Positions 46,001-58,900 of a DNA stretch of 64,000 nt are shown here, one piece after another. Under the pieces are notes generated by a model, which saw nothing but the letters and a program-made list of their open reading frames with translations, was not told the origin of the DNA and searched no databases. Numbering within the stretch: the stretch's first letter is position 1; every line of letters starts with the position of its first letter. Location: contig JAPDFW010000126.1 in the NCBI GenBank assembly GCA_028826165.1, positions 62,001-126,000 on the forward strand, in the 5' to 3' direction. A program made the translations under genes and the position numbers. The DNA is from Anaeramoeba ignava (lineage: Eukaryota; Metamonada; Anaeramoebidae).

Positions 46001-49000
46001 ACGAGATGTTTTCATAAATTCAAAATATGATTGATCTGATTCTTCTTGTAATTTTTTTGTTTTATAAAGATTTTCTGTTATTAATTTTTCTAAATCAAAT
46101 TTGGGAATTGTTTTAAAACCATCAATTTGATTTAATTTTAAAACTTCTTTCAATATTTTTCCTCTAATTCCAAAATTTCTATAAAGAGAATTAAATAGAA
46201 CATCTGAAAAAATTGAATAATTATTTTTTGAGAAATAAAATCCAATATTCTTAAGGAAAAAATAATAATCATAAATCCCATAAAAGTTTTTTGTTAAGTT
46301 TTTTTCTTGAATTTTGATTAAATTTGTTTGTTTTGAGATTAAAATTTTTTGATTTTGACAAATTCCATTAAATATTTTAACAAAATATTTGAAATAATTC
46401 TTTGGTGATTCTCTTGGAAATGAATTTAAAATTTCTTTTGTTATTGATTCTAATTCAGTTTCATTTGGAAGTTCATTATTTAAAATAATTCCTGTTGAAA
46501 TGTAATTCATTTTTGAGAATTGATTTGAAAATAAAATTAATGAAGGTTTTGTTAAAAATGATTCTAATTTTGTTAATTGAATATCTTTTTGAATTTTTTC
46601 AATTTCTAAATTAAGAGTCATTAATGTTTTATCTTTTAAATTTGTAAATTCTTTTAAAATGATAATTGGAATAATTTCTTTTTTATAATTTTGAGATAAT
46701 TTTTCTGAATTGTTAAATTGATTATGAAGTTGAATTGGTGATAAAATTTGAGAACATTCAATTTTGTTAATTTGTAAATTTGGAAGATTTAATTCATTTT
46801 CATTTTCATTAAATAATTTTAAAATGAATTTAAGAGATGTTGATTTTGAAGTTCCTAAAAATAAAAAATAAAAATTAATAATTTTTTAATTGTAAATTAT
46901 ATTATTAATATTATTATTTACCTGAATTTCCAATTATAAATAAAGGTATTCGAGTAAAAAATGAAATGAATATTAATAAAACATTTTCTTTAAATGATTT
47001 AGTTTTGGCAATATTATTTTCTGATAAATAATTATCCATATTTTGAATTAAATTTTCTGAAATTTTATAAAAATTTGTTTCAATATTCATCTTAATTTTT
47101 TCATTCTTTTTCAATTTTTGTTGCTTTTGTTCAAATTTTAATAAAAATTCTTTTCTTTTTCCTTCATTCAAACTTGAAACATAAACAATAAATAAAGATA
47201 ATAAAATAGATGAAGTAATTTGAGTTGATATTTCATTTTCTTTTATCAATTTTTGAGCTATTTTACTTGATATTAACCAATTAAAAATTTTTGAAAAAAT
47301 TAAAACATCTTGAAATGATTCAAAATATTCATTTGAAAATATTATTGATTTTGATTTTGTTTCAATTTGAAGTTTTTGAGTTAATTTTCTTGAAAAGCAA
47401 ATTAATTCTGAAATAATTTGTGATTCACTTTCTATTGAGATTTTAGAATTAAAGAAATTTTGGAGATTCTCTTTTTTTTGTTGAAATAATTGATGAAGTA
47501 TTGATAAAATATATTTCTTTTTTGAAATTTTTGTTAATTTTCCAAAATCATAAATATCTTCATAAAATGAATCAGAAATTAATTGATATTGTGAAATAAA
47601 TTGTGTTTTTTCATTTCTTTCAAATTGATTAGATGAAAAAGATTTAAGAGAAGCTAATAAATGAACATTTCCTTGTAAATTTTTCCCATTAATTGATCTA
47701 TTTAATAAAATTTCTTTGATTAATGATATAGATTCTTTTGATCCTTTATTAAATTCATGAAAATAAATATTAATACGATCAATTGAATTTGGATTTTGGT
47801 TTTGAATTTGTTGAATTTCTTGAATAATTTCTTCTTTTTTTGTTTGAAAATTAACATTGAAAATGATTAATGGTTGTTTCAAAATATCTTCTATTAAATA
47901 TGTAATTAATAATAACTTTTCATATTCATTTCCTCCATTAATAATTACTGGTATTTTTGCCCATAATTTTAATTGAATATAAATCATTTTGAATAAATTT
48001 TCTGATGTAAGAAAATTTCCTCTTTTTTTTTGATTTTCTTCATAATTTTGAATAATTTCATTTGTTATTTCAAATGATTTTGGAATTAATGAATTAAAAA
48101 TTTGTAAAATATCTTTCATTTCAATTTCAATTTTTGTTTCATTTTTTAATTTTTCATGGAAAATTATCATATTTTGATTATTAAAATTTAAACCATTTTG
48201 AAATAATTGTTTGATTTCGGAATTACTTATAAGAAATAATTTATATTCACCTTCTTGATTGTTGTTTTTTTTGTTTCTGAAAAGAATTGGAAAAGATAAA
48301 TTTCTTTTTTTCCATTCAATTTTGTTTTTCAATAATTTTGAAGATTCTTCTAAATTATTTGAATTTTCTAAATTTGAATTAAAATGAAAAAAAGGAGAAG
48401 CAAGTTCAATATTAAAATTTAAACAATTTGTTATAATTTGATTTAAAAAAGAATAATATTTTTCTGAATCATTTTCAAAATTTTTTTGAATAATTTCATC
48501 TTTGTTAAATAATAACCACATAAAATATTGAAGTAAATTTTTCATTAAATATTGGAAATTTGAAAAAGTTCTAAAACTTATAAATTTGGTTTGTAAATTG
48601 TTTTCAAATTGATTTAATAATAAATTGAAATATTCTTTTGAATTTGGTTCTTGATTTAAATTATTGACAATTTCTGTTAGTCCATTTGTATTTTTATATT
48701 CTCTTAAATGATTTTGATTTGATTGAATTAAATTGGCAATTCTTTTTAATTCTGGATTTTCTTCTTTTTCAATTTGAAAATTTAATATTGGATAAGAAGA
48801 AAAGGAAAAATTATCAGAGTTCATTTTACATTCTTTTTCTTTAAAATATTTTAATGGAGGAAAATTATTTAAACCATTTTCTGAACTTGATTTAATATAA
48901 CTTGGAATTTCAAAAACAATTTTAAAAGAATCATCAAAAATCCAAATTAAATTATTTTCTAATTTTCTTTCATCTTCAAATGAATTCCACATTGATAATT

Positions 49001-52000
49001 CCCAAAGAAAATCCAAAGTTTCTAAAATAGGAGAGAAAGTTAAATCAATATGAAGAAATTTAATTTTGTTTTGGAAATTAATTGAATTTTTGTTTAAAAT
49101 TTGATTAATTTCTTGAATAATTTCTGATTTTGTTCCTTTTGAAATTTTGATATATAAATAAATTGCTTTGTTTTCTTGATCTTGATTATATTTTTCATAA
49201 AAATATTTACGAATTTGATGAGTTTTTCCCATTCCTGGAATTTTAGAAGTAAATAATTTAATTCTCTTATAATTTTTGAAATGATTTTTGAAAATTGATT
49301 TTAAATTTTCTTCTGGTATTGATTCAATTTTTTCTGAAATCAAAAAATTAGGGAAATGAGAAACAATATTTGGAATTTGATAATTATCTTTTTGATAAAA
49401 GAAAATGATTAATGGAAAATGAGTTTCAAAAGAAATTTGTTGAATTTTCTGAATTAAAAAATTTGAACAAAGTTGAGATAATTTTTGAACATGTAAAATT
49501 GAAAATAAATGTTTTTCGTGATTAATCTTTGGTTTGTCTTGATTATAAAATTTATAAATATTGAAGAAATTTTCAATATCAGATTGATTTGTATTTTTTG
49601 AATTACAAATCAGAACATTTTCTTTTAATGGTAAATGATTACAATATCCAAAATATAAACTTGTTAATATTTCATAAACTTGAATTTTTTTATCAATTTT
49701 GTAAAAGAAAATTTTTGAATTTTGAACTGATTTTTCATTTTTTTTGAATAAATGATTAAATTTCTTTGTTATTTTTTTTGGAATTTCCTTTTTTTTAAAT
49801 TGTATTAATCTTTGTTGAATTGAATTTTTAAATGAAATTAAATTGCTTAATTGTTCAATAAAATTTTTTAAATTAATTGAAGGATCAAATTCAGGAATAA
49901 TATTAATTCTAAATTCTATTAAATCTTCATGAGTTAAATTTGGATTAAATAAACGAAGAAGAAGAAATAAATTATGGTTATTTTGAAGAGATGTTGAAAA
50001 ACAGAGATTCATAATTTCAAAAAGCTGTTCTTGAGAAAAAAATGAATAAACGAAATGATTTTGTTTGATTAAATCTTTTTCTTTTTTCCAATTTAATAAT
50101 TTTTGAGAAAGTTCTTTTTCGTTTTTGATCAATTCATTTTTAAATTTATCTGATTCATTTATTGAAGAATATTCAATAACTTTTTCATATTTATTATTTG
50201 ATTCAATAATATAAAGTTTCTTTAATTCAACACAAGTTTTGAACATTTTCTTGATTATTGGAAAAATTTTTTGGAATGAATTCAAATATTTTTGTATTGG
50301 ATCATTTTCTGGGAAAAGTTCATTTTGTTTTATATTTTGAGAAATGATTTTAATTTGAAGGAAATTATCAAAATTGAATATTTTATAAGTATTCTCCTTA
50401 TTTTGACAAGAGAATATTAATTCATTTTTTGGTAAATAATTAAATTGAAAGAGCATATTTTTTTTTCCAAAAATTTCAGATAAATTATTTAATATTTTCT
50501 TTTTAAAATTTGAATTATCTTTTGGAAAAAAATTAATTAATTCTTGAGTATCATTTTCACTAAATTGCCAAGGTTTTTGATTTTCTTCAGATTTTTTGAT
50601 AATTTGAATCAAATTTTGGAAAGATTCAAAACTTTCTTGAATTAAAATGTATTCTTTCATTCTTTTTCTTAAATTTTTGATTATATTTTTCATTTTTTTA
50701 AAATGAATAGATTTTTCGATGAACTTATCGAACTTTTTTTCATTTTGAAATTTTTTGGAAAGAGAAATAATATTTGGGATTAAATTTAGAATATTTTGTT
50801 GAGAAAAGAAAATATTAGAAGGAATTTCGTTCAATTCTTTTAATATTCCGTTTAATTTAGATAAATCTTGTAATTTTTGATTTTTTTGCCAAGATTCTTG
50901 GAAAAATTTTGTATAATCTTCATTTTGAAATTTAAAATATGAAAAAAATTGATATTTCCATTTTGGAATTTTTTTGAAGTTTTTGTTATATTCATGGAAA
51001 TTTTGGATTTGATTTGATAACTGTAGAATATTATTCTCTGATTTTTCATTTTGAGATTCTTCTAAAAATATTTTTAATTCATTATTTATCCAATCTATTC
51101 CTTTTTCTAAAGGGAAAAATTTATCAAGTTGACTTAATTTAATTTTTTGATCTGTAATTTTAAATAAAATTTCATTTCTTTTGTTTATCATTTCTTTTAA
51201 TATTTTATGAAAATTATTCATTGATAATTTTTTTTGTTTTGATTTTAATTTTGATTTTAATTTTGGAATCCAAATATAATTAATAAAGATTTCACTTTTT
51301 TCAAATTTCAAAATTTTTTGGAATAAATCAAAATCAATTTCTAATTCCTTAATTGATAATTTGGAGATCTTTGATGTTTTTTGAATTAAAATTTGCTAAA
51401 ACTTTGGGAATTTTTGGATAAGTTTCGAAATGATTCCAAACTATATTTTTGTTTAGTTTTTGATAAAACAGTTTTTCTTTGAAATAATTCTTGATAAAGT
51501 TGTTCAATTTTTTGAAATGAAATTTTTGAATATAAATCCCAAATATTTGAAAAGAAATGTTTTTGTTTAAATGTTTCTTCTAATATTGAAAAATCTATTT
51601 CAATTTTATCTATTTTTTGAATTGAATATTGAATTTCTTTATCATATTTTTGAATTTTTTGGAAAAATTCATTTTCATTTTCATTTTCCTTTTCAATTCC
51701 CTTTTCCTGGAAATTTTTAAATAACTTTAATAATGAAATCCATGAATCTTGATTTTCTTGAGAAATATTTTTTAAAAATAAAATGAAAGTTTGTTTTTCA
51801 TTAGGAAAATTATCTCCAATAAGTGATTCCCAATATAAAATATGTATTCGTAAAGGAATTTCTTTTTCTTTTTCTTTTAAAATTAATTTATATTTTTCTT
51901 GAATAAAATCTTTGATATATTTAGATAAGAATGTTTCAAAACTTGATAAATTATTTAATATTTTTGGATCGTTGATTATATTTAAACATTCAATAGGAGT

Positions 52001-53362
52001 TGCGTTATAAGGAAAATTATTGCTTTGAATATTTTCAATAATTAATAATTCAAGAGAAGAGATATATTCATTTATTTTTATTATTTGGATTTGGTTTTGA
52101 ATTTGATTTGAATTTTCTTTTAGAATTTCGAGTATTTTTTTTGTTCTTCGATAAATTTTATCAAAATTATCAAAATATTCAAGTAAATTTTGAAATTTCA
52201 TTTTTCCAATAATGAAAAAAGCTAATGAAAAATCTTTTATAATCAAATATTCCAGTAAATTATCTTTTTTTTCTTTTAAAAAATCTTTTATAATCTTAAC
52301 AAGAATATCTTCAAATTTTGGGAAAAATATAGGATCAAATAATCTTGATAAAAATAAGAAAATATTCGCTTCAGAATCTAAATATTGTTGAATCAAAATA
52401 TTTATATCTTTTGTAAATTTTTTTGTATCATAATTTTGTGAAATTGTTTTCCAATCTTTTTCTTCAAATAATGTAATAAATAAAGGAAGAAAGAACAGAA
52501 TATTATTTGAATTTGATTCTTTGAAAACGTTAAACAATTTGTAAAAATTTATTTTAACTTTACTAATATCTTGAGTATTACCAGAAACTTCTTCAACTAT
52601 TTGAGATAATTCTTTCATTTTTTGAGGAGATTTCTCTAAAAAATTGAATATATATTGAGTAAAAGGATTGTGAATTTTTGATAATAGTAAATAACAAAAT
52701 ATAGTTTCTTTTGAGAAAGAATCCATAATATTTTCATCTTTTTCAAAAAATTTTTCATAAAGCATTTTCACAATTTCTGTTTTTGTAAAATTTTGACCTT
52801 TTATTTCTCCTTTGCTAACTAATAATTTATTAAATAATGAATCTATTCCTTTATCATAATTGATGATTATTTGTTGTGTATTTAAAGAACTTTGCATTAT
52901 TTCGTTGATAAAAAATGTTTGTAAAAGATCAACAATCATTTCTTGATTTATAGAAATATTCTTTTTTGATTTTTGATGAATAATTCCAAAAAAGAATAAT
53001 ATATTTTGATTTTCTTCTTCTTTGTTTTTTTTCTTGGAATTTTTAATTTCAGTTTGAATTTCTTCTTTATCAACTGTTAAAATAAATTGTCTTTTCAATT
53101 TGTTTTTTGCTAAAGTGATTTCAATTTTGATATTAAAAGAAATTTGAGAATCTTTTTTTGATTGTGAAGTATTTTCTTCTTGTAAATTAATTTGTGTTTG
53201 AAAAGTAGTAAACCAAACATTATTAATTGAATTTGATTTATAAATATCGTAATATTGATTTTTGTATTTTAAAGACATTTTTATAGGTATTTCTTTTTCT
53301 TTTTCTTTTGTATAATAAAGAAAAATTTTTATAAAATATTTTGTGTTGTTTGATAAATTCAT
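40042..53362 (-). CDS. Giant RNF213-like (mysterin) AAA/E3 protein
   Basis: RNF213 is a dynein-like AAA ubiquitin ligase acting on lipid droplets and intracellular pathogens. Exons 53362-51470, 51395-46922 and 46854 onward agree in phase; after a frame break near 43400-43560 the ORF 43416-40042 continues, for a total of about 4350 residues. Family landmarks in order: AAA2 P-loop PGMGKTHQI with a following LHIDLTFSPILETLDFLW, an AAA3 position, AAA4 P-loop GNSGTSKST (split by intron 46921-46855), SRYL-like and NPKFRLVLVTIKE segments, a half-RING KCPICEETF, a RZ-finger-like CKKNH...WCGFC, and the C-terminal shell. AAA3 motifs are lost (GGNEYEKLL, FHEF) and AAA4 Walker B is LKE. An (EMKDLN)-type repeat of about 60 residues sits near 40500-40690. 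Identification rests on recalled human RNF213 order and motifs. Confidence 0.82.
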
Positions 53363-53462
53363 TTTTGTTATATTTTTTGATAAAATAAATTTGAAAAAAA
53401 AAATGAAAAATGAAAAATGAAAAAAGGAAAAAAAATGAAAAACAAAAACAGGAAAAAAATAT

Positions 53463-55816
53463 ATTTCTTTTTTAAAATTATAATTTAAAATTTAATTAAA
53501 TGTTTAAATATATATTTTACTTTATTTATTTAATATATATTATTAATCAAAAATTGAAATTAATTTAATATAAAAATATAAATAAATTTAATAACTTTAA
53601 TAAATTAATAAATTAATAAATTATTTTAAAATTATAATTTAAAATATAATTAAATGTTTAAATATATATTTTACTTTATTTATTTAATATATATTATTAA
53701 TTAAAAATTGAAATTAATTTAATATAAAAATATAAATAAATTTAATAACTTTAATAAATTAATTAATAAATAAATTATTTTAAAATTATAATTTAAAATT
53801 TAATTAAATGTTTAAATATATATTTTACTTTATTTATTTAATATATATTATTAATTAAAAATTGAAATTAATTTAATATAAAAATATAAATAAATTTAAT
53901 AACTTTAATAAATTAATTAATAAATAAATTATTTTAAAATTATAATTTAAAATTATAATTAAATGTTTAAATATATATTTTACTTTATTTATTTAATATA
54001 TATTATTAATCAAAAATTGAAATTAATTTAATATAAAAATATAAATAAATTTAATAACTTTAATAAATTAATTAATTAATAAATTATTTTAAAATTATAA
54101 TTTTAAATATAATTAAATGTTTAAATACATATTTTACTTTATTTATTTAATATATATTATTAATCAAAAATTGAAATTAATTTAATATAAAAATATAAAT
54201 AAATTTAATAACTTTAATAAATTAATTAATAAATAAATTATTTTAAAATTATAATTTAAAATTTAATTAAATGTTTAGATATATATTTTACTTTATTTAT
54301 TTAATATATATTATTAATCAAAAATTGAAATTAATTTAATATAAAAATATAAATAAATTTAATAACTTTAATAAATTAATTAATAAATAAATTATTTTAA
54401 AATTATAATTTAAAATATAATTAAATGTTTAAATATATATTTTACTTTTATTTATTTAATATATATTATTAATCAAAAATTGAAATTAATTTAATATAAA
54501 AATATAAATAAATTTAATAACTTTAATAAATTAATTAATTAATAAATTATTTTAAAATTATAATTTATATTATAATTAAATGTTTAAATATATATTTTAC
54601 TTTATTTATTTAATATATATTATTAATCAAAAATTGAAATTAATTTAATATAAAAATATAAATAAATTTAATAACTTTAATAAATTAATTAATAAATAAA
54701 TTATTTTAAAATTATAATTTAAAATATAATTAAATGTTTAGATATATATTTTACTTTATTTATTTAATATATATTATTAATCAAAAATTGAAATTAATTT
54801 AATATAAAAATATTAATAAATTTAATAACTTTAATAAATTAATTAATAAATAAATTATTTTAAAATTATAATTTTAAATATAATTAAATATTTAAATATA
54901 TATATTACTTTTATTTATTTAATATATGTTATTAATCAAAATTGAAATTAATTTAATATAAAAATATAAATAAATTTGATAACTTTAATAAATTAATTAA
55001 TTAATAAATTATTTTAAAATTATAATTTAAAAATTTAATTAAATGTTTAGATATATATTTTTACTTTATTTATTTAATATATATTATTAATCAAAAATTG
55101 AAATTAATTTAATCTAAAAATATTAATAAATTTAATAACTTTAATAAATTAATTAATAAATAAATTATTTTAAAATTATAATTTAAAATATAATTAAATG
55201 TTTAGATATATATTTTACTTTATTTATTTAATATATATTATTAATCAAAAATTGAAATTAATTTAATATAAAAATATAAATAAATTTAATAACTTTAATA
55301 AATTAATTAATTAATAAATTATTTTAAAATTATAATTTTAAATTAAATTAAATGTTTAAATATATATTTTATTTTTATTTATTTAATATATATTATTAAT
55401 CAAAAATTGAAATTAATTTAATCTAAAAATATAAATAAATTTAATAACTTTAATAAATTAATTAATTAATAAATTATTTTAAAATTATAATTTAAAATAT
55501 AATTAAATGTTTAAATATATATTTTACTTTATTTATTTAATATATATTATTAATCAAAAATTGAAATTAATTTAATATAAAAATATAAATAAATTTAATA
55601 ACTTTAATAAATTAATTAATAAATAAATTATTTTAAAATTATAATTTAAAATTAAATTAAATGTTTAAATATATATTTTACTTTATTTATTTAGTATATA
55701 TTATTAATTAAAAATTGAAATTAATTTAATCTAAAAATATTAATAAATTTAATAACTTTAATAAATTAATTAATAAATAAATTATTTTAAAATTATAATT
55801 TAAAATTTAATTAAAT
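53463..55816. repeat. Satellite of about 154 bp, about 15 copies
   Basis: The unit contains AATTAAATGTTTAAATATAT, then TTTTACTTTATTTATTTAAT, ATATATTATTAATC, AAAAATTGAAATTAATTTAA and AATAACTTTAATAAATTAAT. The TTTTAC mark recurs near 53520, 53672, 53828, 53980, 54135, 54290, 54445, 54600, 54754, 54906, 55062, 55215, 55372, 55527 and 55682. Copies differ by point changes and small indels. The array fills nearly all the space between the divergent RNF213-like and EPG5 starts. Its last unit supplies an upstream ATG in frame with EPG5. Confidence 0.95.
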
Positions 55817-55916
55817 GTTTAAATATATAATTAACTTATTCAAAAAAAAAAGCAAAAATATTTTTCCAAATTTTTTTTTTCATTTTTTTTTTTCAAATTT
55901 TAATTTTGTTAACAAA

Positions 55917-58900
55917 ATGAATTTTTTCAGTTTTGATCAACAAAATAATCCAGTTACAAAAATTTTTCCAGAATTTGAAGGGTTTCTAACACCTGAAAAG
56001 GATCAATTCCACACATTGCTTTACAATTTCTATTCAACAAGTGCAGCAAAAGTTGTAATTGATCGAAAAATAAAAGAAATAAAAGAAACCTCAGAAAGAC
56101 AAGAATCAACACTTTGGAGAATGGAGAGCCGTTCACAAACACAATCCAAATATTGTCACGGAAACCATTTAACAGCAAGCGTTACTTACACTGTTGCTAT
56201 TTATGATTCTGATGTTGCGATGAAACTGAACCAAACGTATTCGCAACTGATCCGAAGTTGTCATACTGAGTTGTGTGAGATAACTACCAAAGTGGAGACA
56301 ACAGAAGCGAAGGTTGCGCTTTATTTACAGAGAGTTTTCCAGGGAATTCCTTTTAAAAGCCTTCGAAACGATGAGAATATGAACCTTCAGTTCATCCAAC
56401 AATTGCGTTCTCTTTTGATCAATTTGTTTTTTTTTGAAAGACTTGCGATTGAAACAGGCGAGGTTTATTACGATAAGTTTAACAATTCTCTGCACAAATG
56501 GATCAATACTGTTGCTCTTCGTTTGTATGAAATTGGGTCTAATAATCAAATGCTTTTTGTGTTTTTTCATTTATTAACAACTCCTCATTCAGGAAAATGG
56601 TCCAAAAACTTGATTTATCTTCAAGACAATTTCGATTACGATCAAATGAGTTATCTCAAAACATTATTGAAATTTGTTGTGAATCCCTTGATTAAATCAA
56701 AGACTCTTTCTGATAAGCCTTTCTATCTTCTTGAACCTGATTTTGTTCATCATCTTTCCAATCTTCCTTTTTCCAATTTTTTCGGTTATTTATTCGCAAA
56801 TCCAGGAGAGTTAGGGTTCTCAGTTGCCAGTGAGATTGTTCAGGAGTTTGTGATGATTCTCATTGAAGCGTTAGTGAGATTTGAGAAGTATCTTGATTTC
56901 CGAAAAACAATTGCTGATCTCATGTTCCATTTCTTTTGGCTTTATGATGAGTTTTCGCACCATATCAACACACCCGATGCCGCAAGAGACTACCCCAAGA
57001 TCATTGATGAGCTCACTACGATATCGATTGGAAGAGTCTCTGCTTGTCAAGACAAGTCAATTCTTTTTTATTTCACTGATCTTCCTTTTTATTCTTTATC
57101 TGTTTTTGCTGGATTTCGAATTATGAGTCTTTTCTTCACAGGTTCTGACCAGAATCCCCCACAAAACCCCGAGCAATGGTACCAGCTTATGAATAGTGAT
57201 CCCAGTCTTGTTAGTCGTTTCGGGTCTCTTCTTCAGTCATCTAACGGAGGAGAAAGTATGCTTATCATTCTTGCAAATTTGGCAGTTCTTTTAAATTCGC
57301 CAGATTTTGCTTTGTGTGTTGTTGATTTGATTTTCAGAGTCAGTTGTGTTGTAGATACCACAAAAGACAGAATATTCCCGCATGGAAAAAAACCCTTGCA
57401 ACAATCACCACAGAATATCCCTTTCTGGTTTCAAATATTCTCGCTCTCACTTCCCAATATATTGGTGTTGTCGGTTCTCGCAGTATGGATTTATTTGGTG
57501 CTCTTCCTCTCTCCAAATGGAAACTGAATGACAACGATCTCTCAGTGATTCAAACATATCTCGATATGCCAAACGATTCCGTTCAGTTTGTCTTTGGGTC
57601 TTGGCTTGTGGATAATCTTTTTTGGGGATATTCGCCAGAGATTGATGGCACAGGCGTGCTCAATGATAGTGAGGCGCAGTTCAAAATTATACCGTGTATT
57701 TTGAAAGTGTTTTTACGACAAACCAAGAATAAAAGTCTCATTGATTGGTGTTGGCGTGCTCTTTATCGATTCAATGTTTACAATAAATTTGGCGAACCAA
57801 ATGGAACTTTACTTAAATTTCCCAATGATTCTCGTCTTGATTTGTCCAAGCATATCCCAAAAGGATAAGAAACAATCCCCTGAACCTTTTATCGCATTTC
57901 TCGCCCTGATGTTTTTCGAGATCCGTGACAACTCCACTTGGGATCAATTCTTCCAAAATCTTTTAAAAGCCAAGGAGTATTATTCAATGACGAAAGTTCT
58001 TCATGTCAAAATTCCTCAAATTTTGAAAAATAACAAGGATCCATATTTCAAGAAAGAAGTTGCAACCATTTCAGAATTGGTAAAGCCTTTGCTCAAGATT
58101 GATAAGTTCAATGCTCATGTTGAAGAGAAAAATAAGAGCGTCAATTTCAAAAGATGCAATGCTTTGGCATCAATGATTGAATCATTAATTATGAACAGGA
58201 TGAATGTCAATGTCCCTTTTCATAAACAAGATTTTTCAAATGAAACGAGCACAAGTATCAATGATAATATTGCTAATGTCAATGAGAATATTGCTAATGT
58301 CAACGAGAATATGGATAATACAGTTCAAGGAAATTTGGATCAAAATCAAAATCAAGAAAATTTGAATCAAAATGAAAATCAAAATTTGAATGACAAGGAT
58401 AATCCAGTTCCTCTTGAAAAAATGATTCAATTCTGGTTGCAGTTTTTCGAATCGATCCCGAAATGGAACAAAGACAAGCAAATCATTAAGTATTTTGACA
58501 TCATTTTCCGTTCCGCTTTCATGTGCCGATCACGACCGTTAATCACAAGATTTATAGCAAAAGAATATAGCAAAATTGCGAAAGGCAAAAAAAAAACAGG
58601 AGTTTTTTCAAAAAAAGAAAAACAGGTTACACTAATTGATGTTGGGAAAACATTTGTGCATCGGGGAAGGACAAAAATCATGAACAAATCACCGTGGTAT
58701 TATTTTGAGGTTCTTCTTGTTGAGCTTATTTGGCACGCAGAGAGATTGGATTCATTAGGAATCAAAATCAATAAATCAAAAGATATTCCATTGAAACAAA
58801 TTCTCAAGAAAAATAAAATCAACACAAATTTTGATATCATCAACTGGTGGATTGAGTTTGTCACTGATCTTAAAGAAAACAACCGACTTCTTCCTATTGT

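Noticed and set aside
53463-55816. CRISPR-like array
   Set aside because: Units are contiguous, about 154 bp, with no unique spacers, in a eukaryotic locus. It is a satellite.
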